Assembly (NCBI RefSeq): GCF_000710465.2
Contig: NZ_JAIZ01000274.1
Coordinates: 1-35,366, forward strand
Direction: 5' to 3'
DNA from: Kitasatospora sp. MBT63
GTDB lineage: Bacteria > Actinomycetota > Actinomycetes > Streptomycetales > Streptomycetaceae
DNA: 35,366 nucleotides
Part shown: piece after piece, positions 8,012 to 15,567 of the stretch
Position numbering within the stretch: the first letter of the stretch is position 1
How the letters are laid out: the number at the start of each line of letters is the position of its first letter
Made by a program: the position numbers and the translations under genes
Notes under the pieces: generated by a model
The model's input: the letters and a program-made list of their open reading frames with translations, nothing else
Database searches by the model: none
Told to the model about the DNA's origin: nothing

Positions 8012-8916
8012 GACCGCGGTGCGACCGGGGGGAGGCCGGCGGTGTCGGCCTCCCCCCGGCTCGTCCGGGCCCGGGGCTGGCCGAGCACGGTCGAGCCCAG
8101 CGCGATGCCCATCCCGAGCAGTTGGACCACCGTCAGGGCCTGACCGAGCGCGGCCCACCCGAGCACCGCGGCCGAGACCGGGCTGAGCAGCCCGAGCAGG
8201 GCGACCGAGGCTGCGGGCAGCCGGCCCACGCCGGCGAACCAGATCCAGTACGCGAGCGCGGTGTTGGCGATGGCCAGGTAGGCGTACCCGGCGAGGTTGA
8301 CCGCGGTGAGCGCCGGCGGGGCGCCCTCCACCAGCAGCGCGACCGGGAGCAGCAGCAGCCCGCCGGCGGCCAGTTGCCAGCCCGTCATGGCCAGCGGGCC
8401 GACGCCCTCCGGCCGCCCCCAGCGCTTGGTCAGCACGGTGCCGGTGGCCATGCAGGCGGCGCCGGCCAGGCCGGCCAGGATGCCGAGGGCGTCCAGCCGG
8501 GCGGTGGCCCTGAGCACCACCAGGGCCACCCCGACCACCCCCGCCAGGCCCGCCAGCAGGGACCGGCGGCCGACCCGCTCGCCGAGCAGCGGGACGGCGA
8601 GGCCGGCGGCCAGCAGCGGCTGCACGGCGCCGAGCACCGCGGCCACGCCGCCGGGCAGCCGGTAGGCCGCGATGAACAGCAGCGCGAAGAAGATCCCGAT
8701 GTTGAGCGCCCCGAGCACGGCGGCCCGCCACCACCAGTGGCCGCGGGGCAGGACCCGGGTGGCCGCCAGCAGCGCCAGCCCGGCGGGCAGCGCCCGCAGG
8801 GTGGCGGCCAGCAGCGGGCGGTCGGGCGGCAGGAACTCGGCGGTGACGGCGTAGGTGGAGCCCCAGGCGAGCGGGGCCAGCGCGGTGAGCAGCAGGGTGC
8901 GCGAGGAAGAAAGCAT
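7987..8916 (-). CDS. EamA/DMT-family exporter (RhaT-like permease)
   Basis: A 309-residue protein with ten predicted membrane helices arranged as two EamA repeats, each of about 140 residues; the first begins ALAPLAWGSTYAVTAEFLPP, the typical family opening with WGS followed by an aromatic and aliphatic stretch. Members export amino acids or other small metabolites; the substrate here cannot be read. The last 25 residues are polar and their codons run through the terminator hairpin of the ABC operon and overlap the end of the second ABC gene by 25 bases, tail to tail. It is divergent from a MarR regulator, which probably controls it through the repeated operator between them. The ATG at 8916 lies within eight bases of that operator array. 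Confidence 0.9.
   Translation of the reverse strand: MLSSSRTLLLTALAPLAWGSTYAVTAEFLPPDRPLLAATLRALPAGLALLAATRVLPRGHWWWRAAVLGALNIGIFFALLFIAAYRLPGGVAAVLGAVQPLLAAGLAVPLLGERVGRRSLLAGLAGVVGVALVVLRATARLDALGILAGLAGAACMATGTVLTKRWGRPEGVGPLAMTGWQLAAGGLLLLPVALLVEGAPPALTAVNLAGYAYLAIANTALAYWIWFAGVGRLPAASVALLGLLSPVSAAVLGWAALGQALTVVQLLGMGIALGSTVLGQPRARTSRGEADTAGLPPVAPRSQSTSATA
8025..8059. terminator. Terminator hairpin of the ABC exporter operon, inside the EamA coding end
   Basis: A perfect 14-bp stem (CCGGGGGGAGGCCG at 8025-8038, CGGCCTCCCCCCGG at 8046-8059) with a 7-nt loop begins 14 bases after the ABC stop. It is coding sequence for the C-terminal tail of the convergent EamA gene. Confidence 0.75.
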
Positions 8917-8924
8917 GAAAGTAA

Positions 8925-8984
8925 CTTAGCACTAAGCCAATCAGTTGCAAGCCGCTTTGCGCTAAGCAGCTTGCCGCAAAGGCT
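8925..8984. promoter_or_regulatory. Four iterated 15-bp elements, likely MarR operator array
   Basis: Four degenerate copies of a 15-bp unit follow one another in exact phase: 8925 CTTAGCACTAAGCCA, 8940 ATCAGTTGCAAGCCG, 8955 CTTTGCGCTAAGCAG, 8970 CTTGCCGCAAAGGCT. Copies 1, 3 and 4 contain a 12-bp near-palindrome of form CTT(A/T/G)GC..(A)AAG, the size and shape of MarR-family operators. The array fills the 86-bp gap between the divergent EamA and MarR genes and abuts the MarR -10 box. Confidence 0.7.
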
Positions 8985-8990
8985 CTGTGC

Positions 8991-8996
8991 CAGACT
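8991..8996 (+). promoter_or_regulatory. Candidate leaderless -10 box of the marR-type gene
   Basis: CAGACT ends six bases before the ATG at 9003, placing the transcript start on the start codon. The string GTGCCAGACTGGCCG around it is repeated exactly in front of the WYL regulator at 25385-25399. Confidence 0.45.
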
Positions 8997-9002
8997 GGCC
9001 GC

Positions 9003-9551
9003 ATGGACCGCACCACCACCGACCCCGCACAGCCGGACCCGGCCGACCCGGCCGACCCGGCCGACCCGGTCGACGCCATCGCCGCCCAGTGGCGCCGCGA
9101 ACGCCCCGACCTCACCCCGCAGACCGAGGCGATGGCCGCGTTCGGCCGGATCTACCGGATCGCCAGGGCCATGGGCGAGCGCGCGGAACAGGCCTACGCC
9201 CCGTACGGGATCGGCCGCGGCGAGTTCGACGTGCTCGCGACCCTGCGGCGGGCCGGCGATCCGTACACCCTCTCGCCGCGCGAGCTGACCGCCACCCTGA
9301 TGCTCACCACCGGCGGCATGACCGGCCGCCTCGACAAGCTGGAACGGGCCGGCCTGCTCACCCGCTCCCCCGACCCGAACGACCGGCGCGGCCTCAAGGT
9401 CACCCTCACCCCGGCCGGACTGGACACCGTCGACGGCGCCGCGGCCGCCGGGATGACCGTCCAGCAGCACGTCATGGCCTCCCTCGGCGAACGGGACGCC
9501 GAGCAGCTGAACCGGCTGCTGCGCACCCTGATGGCGGCGGCCGAGGGCTGA
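9003..9551 (+). CDS. MarR family transcriptional regulator
   Basis: A 182-residue winged-helix regulator. Residues 1-30 are a low-complexity Asp/Pro/Ala leader made by four copies of a 9-bp repeat; the MarR domain runs from about residue 35 (AMAAFGRIYRIARAMGERAEQA) through the recognition helix region (LSPRELTATLMLTTGGMTGRLDKLE) and the wing (LLTRSPDPNDRRGLKVTLTPAG). The DPNDRRG wing motif is the hallmark of MarR proteins that release DNA on binding phenolic or other small ligands. It is divergent from the EamA exporter with an iterated operator between, so autoregulation and repression of the exporter are likely. The following sigma factor gene is 31 bases downstream and may be partly co-transcribed. 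Confidence 0.93.
   Translation: MDRTTTDPAQPDPADPADPADPVDAIAAQWRRERPDLTPQTEAMAAFGRIYRIARAMGERAEQAYAPYGIGRGEFDVLATLRRAGDPYTLSPRELTATLMLTTGGMTGRLDKLERAGLLTRSPDPNDRRGLKVTLTPAGLDTVDGAAAAGMTVQQHVMASLGERDAEQLNRLLRTLMAAAEG
9036..9071 (+). repeat. 9-bp coding repeat in the MarR N-terminus
   Basis: GACCCGGCC is repeated three times exactly and once with one change (9036-9071), encoding Asp-Pro-Ala repeats. Copy number probably varies between strains. Confidence 0.85.
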
Positions 9552-9570
9552 CCGGCCGGCCCCACCGCGC

Positions 9571-9576
9571 TACCGT
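9571..9576 (+). promoter_or_regulatory. Candidate leaderless -10 box of the sigma factor gene
   Basis: TACCGT lies six bases before the GTG start at 9583, consistent with a leaderless transcript separate from the marR-type message. Confidence 0.4.
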
Positions 9577-9582
9577 GGGCGG

Positions 9583-10551
9583 GTGAGTGACGAGGGATCG
9601 GCCACGGCCGCCGCAGCCACCGGAGCGGACGCGCCCACCACGGCGGACACCGCCGAGGGCGCCGTCCAGGACGCGTTCGAGGACCCGTCCGAGGACGCGT
9701 TCGAGGCCAACCGCCGGTACCTCGGCGCCGTCGCCTACCGGCTGCTCGGCTCGCTGACCGACGCCGAGGACGTCCTCCAGGAGGCCTGGCTGCGCTGGCG
9801 GGCCGCCGACCGGAGCCGGGCCGCCGACCCGCGCGCCTACCTCAGCACGGTGGTCACCCGGCTCTGCTACGACCAGCTCGGCTCCGCCCGCGCCCGCCGG
9901 GAGGCCTACTACGGCGAGTGGCTGCCGGAACCGCTGGTCGACGACGAGGACTCACCCGCCCGCCGGGCCGAGCTCGGCGAGTCGGTGTCGCTGGCGATGC
10001 TGGCCGTGATGGAGCAGCTCACCCCCGCCGAACGCACCGCCTTCGTACTGCACGACGTCTTCGCGGTGGACTTCACCAAGATCGCCGCCTCCCTCGACCG
10101 GACCCCCGACGCCACCCGGCAGCTCGCCTCCCGGGCCCGCCGCCGGGTCCGCGACGGCAGCCGGCGCGGCCGGATCGACCCGGCCGAACACCGGCAGGCC
10201 GTGCACGCCTTCGCCGCCGCGACCACCGGCGGCGACCTCCAGGGCCTGCTCGCCGTGCTCGACCCCGACGTGGTCTGGCACTCCGACGGCGGCGGCATCG
10301 TCAGCGCCGGCGCCCGGCCGGTGTACGGCGCCGACAAGGTCGCCCGCTTGGTGCTCGGCCTGCTCCGCCGGGTCTTCGCCCCCGGCTCGACCGCCTCCTT
10401 CGGCTTCGCCCAGGTCAACGGCGAACCGGGGATGGTGTTCTACGAGGCGCCCGGCCGGGTCGGCGGCGTCATCGCGTTCACCGTCCGCGACGGCCGGATC
10501 ACCGACGCGTACGTCGTGGTCAACCCGGAGAAGCTCACCCACCTGGCCTGA
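9583..10551 (+). CDS. ECF41-type (SigJ-like) RNA polymerase sigma factor
   Basis: A 322-residue extracytoplasmic-function sigma factor. After an acidic 40-residue leader, sigma region 2 (ANRRYLGAVAYRLLGSLTDAEDVLQEAWLRW) is followed by a linker with WLPEPLV, then region 4 (LTPAERTAFVLHDVF...IAASLDRTPDATRQLASRARRRV) and a C-terminal SnoaL-like domain. The linker WLPEP, the DGGG motif of the C-terminal domain (here DGGGI where the family usually has DGGGK) and NPEKL near the end are the ECF41 group signatures. In this group the fused SnoaL-like domain replaces a separate anti-sigma factor, and the target is usually the adjacent oxidoreductase, decarboxylase or epimerase gene. Here it is the FAD oxidoreductase downstream, which carries a matching promoter. 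Confidence 0.93.
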   Translation: MSDEGSATAAAATGADAPTTADTAEGAVQDAFEDPSEDAFEANRRYLGAVAYRLLGSLTDAEDVLQEAWLRWRAADRSRAADPRAYLSTVVTRLCYDQLGSARARREAYYGEWLPEPLVDDEDSPARRAELGESVSLAMLAVMEQLTPAERTAFVLHDVFAVDFTKIAASLDRTPDATRQLASRARRRVRDGSRRGRIDPAEHRQAVHAFAAATTGGDLQGLLAVLDPDVVWHSDGGGIVSAGARPVYGADKVARLVLGLLRRVFAPGSTASFGFAQVNGEPGMVFYEAPGRVGGVIAFTVRDGRITDAYVVVNPEKLTHLA

Positions 10552-10564
10552 CCGGCGGCGCCCG

Positions 10565-10588
10565 GTGTGACGCGGGTCACTGTCACAC
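10565..10588. promoter_or_regulatory. Inverted repeat overlapping the ECF41 -35 element
   Basis: GTGTGAC (10565-10571) and GTCACAC (10582-10588) are perfect 7-bp arms separated by ten bases. The right arm includes most of the TGTCACA -35 box, so a protein bound here would compete with or aid the sigma factor; it could also terminate the sigma factor message. Confidence 0.45.
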
Positions 10589-10607
10589 CCGGACCGGCTG
10601 CGTCGTC
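10581..10607 (+). promoter_or_regulatory. ECF41-dependent promoter of the FAD oxidoreductase gene
   Basis: TGTCACA (10581-10587), 16 bases, then CGTC (10604-10607) matches the ECF41 promoter pattern described for this sigma group (TGTCACA at -35, CGTC at -10, about 16-bp spacer, from memory). It lies about 48 bases upstream of the ATG, directly after the ECF41 gene. Confidence 0.72.
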
Positions 10608-10654
10608 CCCTTCCCGAACGCGCGGACCACCGCGCACCGAAGGAGGAGGACACC

Positions 10655-11725
10655 ATGACCGGGCAGCAGCACATCGTGGTGATCGGCGCCGGCTACGCCG
10701 GGCTCAGCGCGGCCACCCGGGCGGGCCGCCGCCACCGGGTCACCCTGGTCGCCCCCGAGACCCGCTTCCGGCACCGGGTGCGCCAGCACGAGCAGGCCGC
10801 CGGGCGCCCCGAGCACCGGCCCGACATCGCACGGGTGATCCGCGGCCGGCAGGTGACCCACGTCCCCGCCCGGGTCACCGAACTGGACCTCACCGCCCGC
10901 AAGGTCTTCCTGGACAACGGCGAGGCCCTGTCCTACGACACCCTGGTGTACGCGCTCGGCAGCCGCACCGACCGGCAGGGCGTCCCCGGCGTCGCCGAGC
11001 ACGCGCTCACCGCCGAACGGGCCGTCGAGATCCGCCGCCGGATCGCCGAGGCACCCACGCCCGGCACCGTCGCCGTGGTCGGCGGCGGCGCCACCGGCAT
11101 CGAACTCGCCGCCGAACTGGCCGAGGCGCACCCCGCCTGGCAGGTCAGGATCGTCGCCGCCGGCCAGGTCGGCGGCTGGTTCTCCGCCAAGGGCCGGGCG
11201 CACGTCCTGCGGGTCCTCGGCCGGCTCGGCGTCCAGGTGCACGAGCACTCCCCCGTCACCGCCGTCACCGCGCACGGGCTGCGCACCGACACCGGGACCC
11301 TCGACGCCGACCTGGTCGCCTGGGCCGCCTCGATGGAACCGCACCCGCTGGCGGCCACCGCCGGACTCGCGGTCACCCCGGACGGCCGGGCCAGGGTCGA
11401 CGAGTACCTGCGCTCGGTCTCGCACCCCGAGGTGTACGTGATCGGCGACGCCGCCGAGGTCACCGTCCCCGGCACCGGCACCCTCCGGATGGGCTGCGCC
11501 ACCGCCCAGCCGATGGGCCTCTACCTGGGCAAGCGGCTGGCCGGCCGGACCTCGGCGCCGTTCGCCTTCCGGTACGGCCTGCAGTGCCTCAGCCTCGGAC
11601 GGCGCGAGGCCCTGGTCCAGCTGATCCACCGGGACGACTCGATGCGGCCCACCGCCGTCCGCGGCACCCTCGCCCGGCTGACCAAGGCGGCCATCGTCAA
11701 CGGCGTGGTACTGGCGCTGCGCTGA
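10655..11725 (+). CDS. NADH dehydrogenase-like FAD/NAD(P) oxidoreductase
   Basis: A 356-residue flavoprotein of the pyridine nucleotide-disulfide oxidoreductase/NDH-2 fold. The FAD-binding dinucleotide motif VVIGAGYAGLSAAT is at residues 7-20, the NAD(P)-binding motif VAVVGGGATGIELAAELAE at about 140-160, and the second FAD motif VYVIGDAAEV near 265. No CXXC redox pair is seen, which fits an NDH-2-like or ferredoxin-reductase-like quinone/electron-acceptor reductase rather than a thiol reductase. There is no extra C-terminal membrane helix. A strong Shine-Dalgarno (AAGGAGGAGGA) precedes the ATG. It stands behind a consensus ECF41 promoter and is the probable regulon of the adjacent sigma factor; the electron acceptor is unknown. 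Confidence 0.9.
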   Translation: MTGQQHIVVIGAGYAGLSAATRAGRRHRVTLVAPETRFRHRVRQHEQAAGRPEHRPDIARVIRGRQVTHVPARVTELDLTARKVFLDNGEALSYDTLVYALGSRTDRQGVPGVAEHALTAERAVEIRRRIAEAPTPGTVAVVGGGATGIELAAELAEAHPAWQVRIVAAGQVGGWFSAKGRAHVLRVLGRLGVQVHEHSPVTAVTAHGLRTDTGTLDADLVAWAASMEPHPLAATAGLAVTPDGRARVDEYLRSVSHPEVYVIGDAAEVTVPGTGTLRMGCATAQPMGLYLGKRLAGRTSAPFAFRYGLQCLSLGRREALVQLIHRDDSMRPTAVRGTLARLTKAAIVNGVVLALR

Positions 11726-11780
11726 CCGGCGGACGCCCCTGCGGCGCACGGGGATCTTCCCCGACCGTGCACCGCACTGA

Positions 11781-11786
11781 CACAAT
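11781..11786 (+). promoter_or_regulatory. Candidate leaderless -10 box before the 11794 gene
   Basis: CACAAT ends seven bases upstream of the GTG start at 11794, with no Shine-Dalgarno sequence. Confidence 0.4.
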
Positions 11787-11793
11787 CCAGCCC

Positions 11794-12402
11794 GTGACGA
11801 TCAACGAAGATGTCAATGAAAAGGTCGGCGAAGAGGTCTACGAGTCCCGCTTCGGCTGGAGCGCCCGCACCGTCGGCGTGCTCCTGACGTGCCTGCTGTT
11901 CGTGACCGTCCTGCTGCTGGCCGACGTCTTCGGCACCGGCCCGCTCGGCGCCGTCCTGCGGATCTGCGGGCTGCTCCTGTTCGGCGGCGGCGCCCTGGTG
12001 ATGGCCTACATCTGCGGCAGCCGCAAGGTCGCCCTGCGGGTGGACGCCGACGGGATCCTGCTCGGCGGAACCCCGCTGCGCTACGCGGCCACCACCACGC
12101 TGGTGCCCTGGTCCGAGGTCCGCGGGCTGCGGCTGTGGCTCCAGCCGCTGCCGTACGGGAGCAGCATGCCGTACGTCGGGGTGCACCGGGTGCCCGGCGC
12201 GGCCCGGCTGCCCGGGACACCGACCGGCCCGCTGGGCCGGTCGGCGGTCGAGGACCTGACCGGCGTCGACGCCGAACTGGTCTCCGCCAGCCGGGCCGTG
12301 AACGGCTGGCCGCTGGACACCGACGCCCTGCTGGCCACCGTCGGCCGGTACGCCCCCGGCGCGGTGATCACCGTCGCACCGGGCTTCCCCAGCCGGCGCT
12401 GA
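11794..12402 (+). CDS. Two-helix membrane protein with a PH-like domain, function unknown
   Basis: A 202-residue protein beginning MTINEDVNEKVGEEVYESRFGW (GTG start). Two hydrophobic helices (about residues 28-48 and 52-72) form a hairpin with both ends cytoplasmic, followed by a soluble domain of about 130 residues (KVALRVDADGILLGGTPLRYAATTTLVPWSEVRGLRLW). The pattern of strands with a VPWSEVRGL segment resembles bacterial PH-like (bPH) domains of small actinomycete membrane proteins. I do not recognise a specific family and infer no enzyme activity. It may be leaderless, and it is convergent with lepA across a strong hairpin. It lies 68 bases after the FAD oxidoreductase, so read-through from the ECF41 promoter is possible. 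Confidence 0.75.
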   Translation: MTINEDVNEKVGEEVYESRFGWSARTVGVLLTCLLFVTVLLLADVFGTGPLGAVLRICGLLLFGGGALVMAYICGSRKVALRVDADGILLGGTPLRYAATTTLVPWSEVRGLRLWLQPLPYGSSMPYVGVHRVPGAARLPGTPTGPLGRSAVEDLTGVDAELVSASRAVNGWPLDTDALLATVGRYAPGAVITVAPGFPSRR

Positions 12403-12436
12403 GCGGTCCCGGGCGCCGGCCCCGGCCGGTGGACGG

Positions 12437-12475
12437 CGCAGGCCGCCGCCCGTCGGTCACGGGTGGCGGCCTGCG
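12437..12475. terminator. Bidirectional terminator between the PH-like gene and lepA
   Basis: Arms 12437-12452 (CGCAGGCCGCCGCCCG) and 12460-12475 pair at 15 of 16 positions with a 7-nt loop, placed between two convergent genes. Confidence 0.8.
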
Positions 12476-12499
12476 TCGGGGCCGGTCGGGGCCCTGGTG

Positions 12500-14368
12500 C
12501 TACTTCTTCTCCTTCGGGGCGTCCGCGTCGGTGGACAGCGCGGCGATGAAGGCCTCCTGCGGGACCTCCACGCGGCCGACCATCTTCATCCGCTTCTTGC
12601 CCTCCTTCTGCTTCTCCAGCAGCTTGCGCTTACGCGAGATGTCACCGCCGTAGCACTTGGCGAGGACGTCCTTGCGGATCGCGCGGACCGTCTCACGGGC
12701 GATCACCCGGGAGCCGATGGCCGCCTGGATCGGCACCTCGAACTGCTGGCGCGGGATCAGCTTCTGGAGCTTTCCGGCCATCATCACGCCGTAGTTGTAG
12801 GCCTTGTCCTTGTGCACGATCGCGGAGAACGCGTCCACCGCGTCGCCGTGCAGCAGGATGTCGACCTTCACCAGGCTGGCGCTCTGCTCGCCGATCGGCT
12901 CGTAGTCGAAGGAGCCGTAGCCGCGGGTCTTGGACTTCAGCTGGTCGAAGAAGTCGAAGACGATCTCCGCGAGCGGCAGCGTGTAGCGCAGCTCCACCCG
13001 GTCCTCGGAGAGGTAGTCCATGCCCTGCAGGTTGCCGCGGCGGGCCTGGCAGAGCTCCATGATGGCGCCGACGAACTCGTTCGGGGCCAGGATGGTGCCG
13101 CGCACGACCGGCTCGTACACCTCGGCGATCTTGCCGGTCGGGAACTCGCTCGGGTTGGTGACGGTGTGCTCGGAGCCGTCCTCCATCACCACCCGGTAGA
13201 TCACGTTCGGGGCGGTGGAGATCAGGTCGAGGTTGAACTCGCGCTCCAGCCGCTCCCGGATGATCTCCAGGTGCAGCAGGCCGAGGAAGCCGCAGCGGTA
13301 GCCGAAGCCGAGCGCGACCGAGGTCTCCGGCTCGTAGACCAGCGCGGCGTCGTTCAGGCGCAGCTTGTCGAGGGCGTCGCGCAGCAGCGGGTAGTCGCTG
13401 CCGTCCAGCGGGTACAGGCCGGAGAACACCATCGGGCGCGGGTCCTTGTAGCCGCCCAGCGCCTCGGTCGCACCCTTGTGCATCGAGGTGATGGTGTCAC
13501 CGACCTTGGACTGCCGGACGTCCTTCACACCGGTGATGATGTAGCCGACCTCGCCGACCCCGAGGCCGTCGGCGACCTTGGGCTCCGGCGAGATGACGCC
13601 GATCTCCAGCAGCTCGTGGGTGGCGCCGGTGGACATCATCGCGATCCGCTCACGCTTGGTGAGCTGGCCGTCGACCACACGCACGTAGGTGACCACGCCG
13701 CGGTAGGAGTCGTAGACCGAGTCGAAGATCATCGCGCGGGCCGGGGCGTCCTTGACGCCGACCGGGGCCGGGATCCGGTCGACCACGTGGTCGAGCAGGT
13801 CCTCGACGCCGAGACCGGTCTTGGCGCTGACCTTGAGCACGTCCTCGGGGTCGCAGCCGATGATGTGCGCCAGCTCGGCGGCGTACTTCTCGGGCTGGGC
13901 GGCCGGCAGGTCGATCTTGTTGAGGACCGGGATGATCGTGAGGTCGTTCTCCAGCGCCAGGTACAGGTTGGCGAGGGTCTGCGCCTCGATGCCCTGGGCC
14001 GCGTCGACCACCAGGATGGTGCCCTCGCAGGCCGCGAGGGAGCGGGACACCTCGTACGTGAAGTCCACGTGGCCGGGGGTGTCGATCATGTTCAGGATGT
14101 GCGTGGTGCCGGCGTTCTCGCCGGCCCGGGGGGCCCACGGAAGGCGGACCGCCTGCGACTTGATGGTGATACCGCGCTCACGCTCGATGTCCATCCGGTC
14201 GAGGTACTGGGCGCGCATCTGCCGGGGGTCGACCACACCGGTGATCTGCAGCATCCGGTCGGCGAGCGTGGACTTGCCGTGGTCGATGTGGGCGATGATG
14301 CAGAAGTTGCGGATCACCGCCGGGTCGGTCCGGCTGGGCTCTGGCACGTTGCTGGGGGTCGCGGGCAC
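12500..14368 (-). CDS. lepA: Elongation factor 4 (LepA)
   Basis: A 622-residue translational GTPase that acts on the ribosome, promoting back-translocation or initiation/assembly fidelity. G1 is AHIDHGKST (about residue 24), the switch segment [12 protein letters not shown] follows, G3 is DTPGHVDF, G4 NKIDLP; EF-G-like domains II, III and V follow, and the LepA-specific C-terminal domain ends with [17 protein letters not shown] and [12 protein letters not shown]. The frame stays open far upstream through low-complexity DNA; I chose the GTG at 14368 ([21 protein letters not shown]), because streptomycete LepA starts this way. The short tail after the [14 protein letters not shown] segment ends in DADAPKEKK. 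It is divergent from the small monooxygenase-fold gene and not in an operon here. Confidence 0.97.
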   Translation of the reverse strand: MPATPSNVPEPSRTDPAVIRNFCIIAHIDHGKSTLADRMLQITGVVDPRQMRAQYLDRMDIERERGITIKSQAVRLPWAPRAGENAGTTHILNMIDTPGHVDFTYEVSRSLAACEGTILVVDAAQGIEAQTLANLYLALENDLTIIPVLNKIDLPAAQPEKYAAELAHIIGCDPEDVLKVSAKTGLGVEDLLDHVVDRIPAPVGVKDAPARAMIFDSVYDSYRGVVTYVRVVDGQLTKRERIAMMSTGATHELLEIGVISPEPKVADGLGVGEVGYIITGVKDVRQSKVGDTITSMHKGATEALGGYKDPRPMVFSGLYPLDGSDYPLLRDALDKLRLNDAALVYEPETSVALGFGYRCGFLGLLHLEIIRERLEREFNLDLISTAPNVIYRVVMEDGSEHTVTNPSEFPTGKIAEVYEPVVRGTILAPNEFVGAIMELCQARRGNLQGMDYLSEDRVELRYTLPLAEIVFDFFDQLKSKTRGYGSFDYEPIGEQSASLVKVDILLHGDAVDAFSAIVHKDKAYNYGVMMAGKLQKLIPRQQFEVPIQAAIGSRVIARETVRAIRKDVLAKCYGGDISRKRKLLEKQKEGKKRMKMVGRVEVPQEAFIAALSTDADAPKEKK

Positions 14369-14682
14369 CTTGGTCCGATTCTCCGTTGGTCCGGGGGCCG
14401 GGGTCTGCGGGCCGTCTCGGACCGTCTTCCCGGCGACCGGACGGTCTCGTCCGATCGATATGGTTCCGCCCATCTTCCCACGAGCCCGGGGGGCGGCGCC
14501 GGTCAGCTCGTCCCGGCCCCTCCGGCGAGGCCGCGGCACGGCCCTCCGGGGCGGGGGCGTGGCCCTCCGGGGGCACGGGCGCAGCCCTCCGGGGGGACGG
14601 GCCTGGGCGCAGGCCCGGGCGTGGGCCTGGGCGTCGGCGTCGGCGTGGGCGTGGGCGTGGGCGTGGGGCAGGATGGCTGGGC
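14369..14682. other. Low-complexity divergent intergenic region, lepA / 14683 gene
   Basis: These 314 bases hold no convincing gene. Three direct copies of GCCCTCCGGGG (14541, 14562, 14584) are followed by repeats of GGGC(G/C)T units ending in a G-quadruplex motif at 14647-14668. The lepA promoter presumably lies near 14445-14480, where the only AT-rich stretch (GATCGATATGG) occurs, but no clear -35/-10 pair is seen. Confidence 0.6.
14647..14668 (+). repeat. G-quadruplex motif made of GGGCGT repeats
   Basis: Three GGGCGT units followed by GGGG give four G-runs with 3-nt CGT loops, a canonical G3+N1-7 motif. It ends 14 bases before the ATG at 14683, on its coding strand, so it would form in the mRNA or the non-template DNA strand. 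Confidence 0.65.
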
Positions 14683-14988
14683 ATGATCCTCGAAAGCGCA
14701 CTGCTGGACGTCCGGCCCGGCCGGGAGGACGAGTTCCTCGCCGCCTTCGCCCTGGCCCGGCCGCTGATCTCGGTGCAGCCCGGCTTCCGCTCGCTGGAGC
14801 TGCGGCGCTGCCTGGATCAGGGGCGCGGCTCCCGGTTCCTGCTCCAGGTCGGCTGGGAGACCCTGGAGGACCACACCGAGGGCTTCCGGCGCTCCGCGGA
14901 GTACGCGACGTGGCGGGAGCTGCTGCACCACTTCTACGAGCCGTTCCCCGAGGTCGAGCACTACGGCGAACCGCTGCCGCACGGCTAG
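14683..14988 (+). CDS. Antibiotic biosynthesis monooxygenase (ABM) domain protein
   Basis: A 101-residue protein of the dimeric alpha/beta-barrel ABM fold: [30 protein letters not shown] opens strand 1 and helix 1, then [48 protein letters not shown] and a C-terminal [13 protein letters not shown]. The W-TLEDH-GFR-S-Y-WR segment is typical of the family. Members include cofactor-free monooxygenases and heme-degrading enzymes, but many housekeeping actinomycete copies have no known substrate. No heme-ligand pattern can be asserted. The gene stands alone between lepA (divergent) and rpsT. The start codon is an ATG with a poor ribosome site, immediately after the G-quadruplex repeat. Confidence 0.85.
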   Translation: MILESALLDVRPGREDEFLAAFALARPLISVQPGFRSLELRRCLDQGRGSRFLLQVGWETLEDHTEGFRRSAEYATWRELLHHFYEPFPEVEHYGEPLPHG

Positions 14989-15019
14989 GGCCGGCCCGGC
15001 GGGACTGCGGCCCGCCGGT

Positions 15020-15049
15020 TTGGGGGCGGGTCGGGGCCCCTGGTAACGT
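15020..15049 (+). promoter_or_regulatory. Candidate rpsT promoter
   Basis: TTGGGG (15020-15025), 18 bases, TAACGT (15044-15049). Transcription would start near 15056, giving a leader of about 110 bases that contains the hairpin at 15112-15129. Confidence 0.4.
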
Positions 15050-15111
15050 GGGGCGCTGCACCTGGCCTCGGCATGCCCTCTCAGCAGACCGGGGCCGCCG
15101 AAGGTGCGAAA

Positions 15112-15129
15112 CCCCGGCCACGGCCGGGG
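15112..15129 (+). promoter_or_regulatory. Hairpin in the rpsT leader
   Basis: CCCCGGCC (15112-15119) and GGCCGGGG (15122-15129) form a very stable palindrome about 40 bases upstream of the rpsT start; it may influence translation or mRNA stability of S20. Confidence 0.45.
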
Positions 15130-15168
15130 ACCCGGAAACCGTCGTTCCAACCAGACTGAGGCTCCTTC

Positions 15169-15432
15169 GTGGCGAACATCAAGTCCCAGATCAAGCGCAA
15201 CAAGACCAACGAGAAGGCGCGCCTGCGCAACAAGGCCGTCAAGTCCTCGCTGAAGACCGCCCTGCGCAAGGCCCGCGAGGCCGCTGCCGCCGGTGAGACC
15301 GAGAAGGCCACCGAGCTGGCGCGCGCTGCCTCCCGTGCCCTCGACAAGGCCGTGAGCAAGGGCGTCATCCACAAGAACCAGGCCGCCAACAAGAAGTCGG
15401 CGATCACCAAGCGCGTCAACACCGCCGCCTGA
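15169..15432 (+). CDS. rpsT: 30S ribosomal protein S20
   Basis: An 87-residue basic protein that binds 16S rRNA in the bottom of the 30S body. The sequence [31 protein letters not shown] and the end [14 protein letters not shown] are the standard actinobacterial S20, three helices of full length. The start is GTG, and GAGG lies about seven bases upstream. A leader of roughly 110 bases is likely. It is monocistronic: the next 437 bases contain two large hairpins and no gene. Confidence 0.98.
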   Translation: MANIKSQIKRNKTNEKARLRNKAVKSSLKTALRKAREAAAAGETEKATELARAASRALDKAVSKGVIHKNQAANKKSAITKRVNTAA

Positions 15433-15567
15433 TTCTCGCTCCTGTGAGCACCACCGGGCCCGGCCCGGACCGGACGGCGTGATCCGCGGCCCTCTACCCG
15501 CTCCGCGCCGACCGAACCTCGACGGCCCCTCCGGCCCTCTATCCGGAAGCCCGAGGCGCACGACTCC

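Noticed and set aside
7987..12402. Biosynthetic or defence island in the accessory block
   Set aside because: The genes (EamA, MarR, ECF41 sigma, FAD oxidoreductase, small membrane protein) are ordinary regulatory and redox functions; no synthase, nuclease or defence domain is present.
12497..14686. Long plus-strand open frame antisense to lepA
   Set aside because: Pure antisense shadow of lepA; composition is Val/Leu/Gly/Asp-rich with no recognisable motif.
14369..15121. Extension of LepA to a start at 15121
   Set aside because: The 250 extra residues are low-complexity and the family N-terminus [11 protein letters not shown] starts at 14368.
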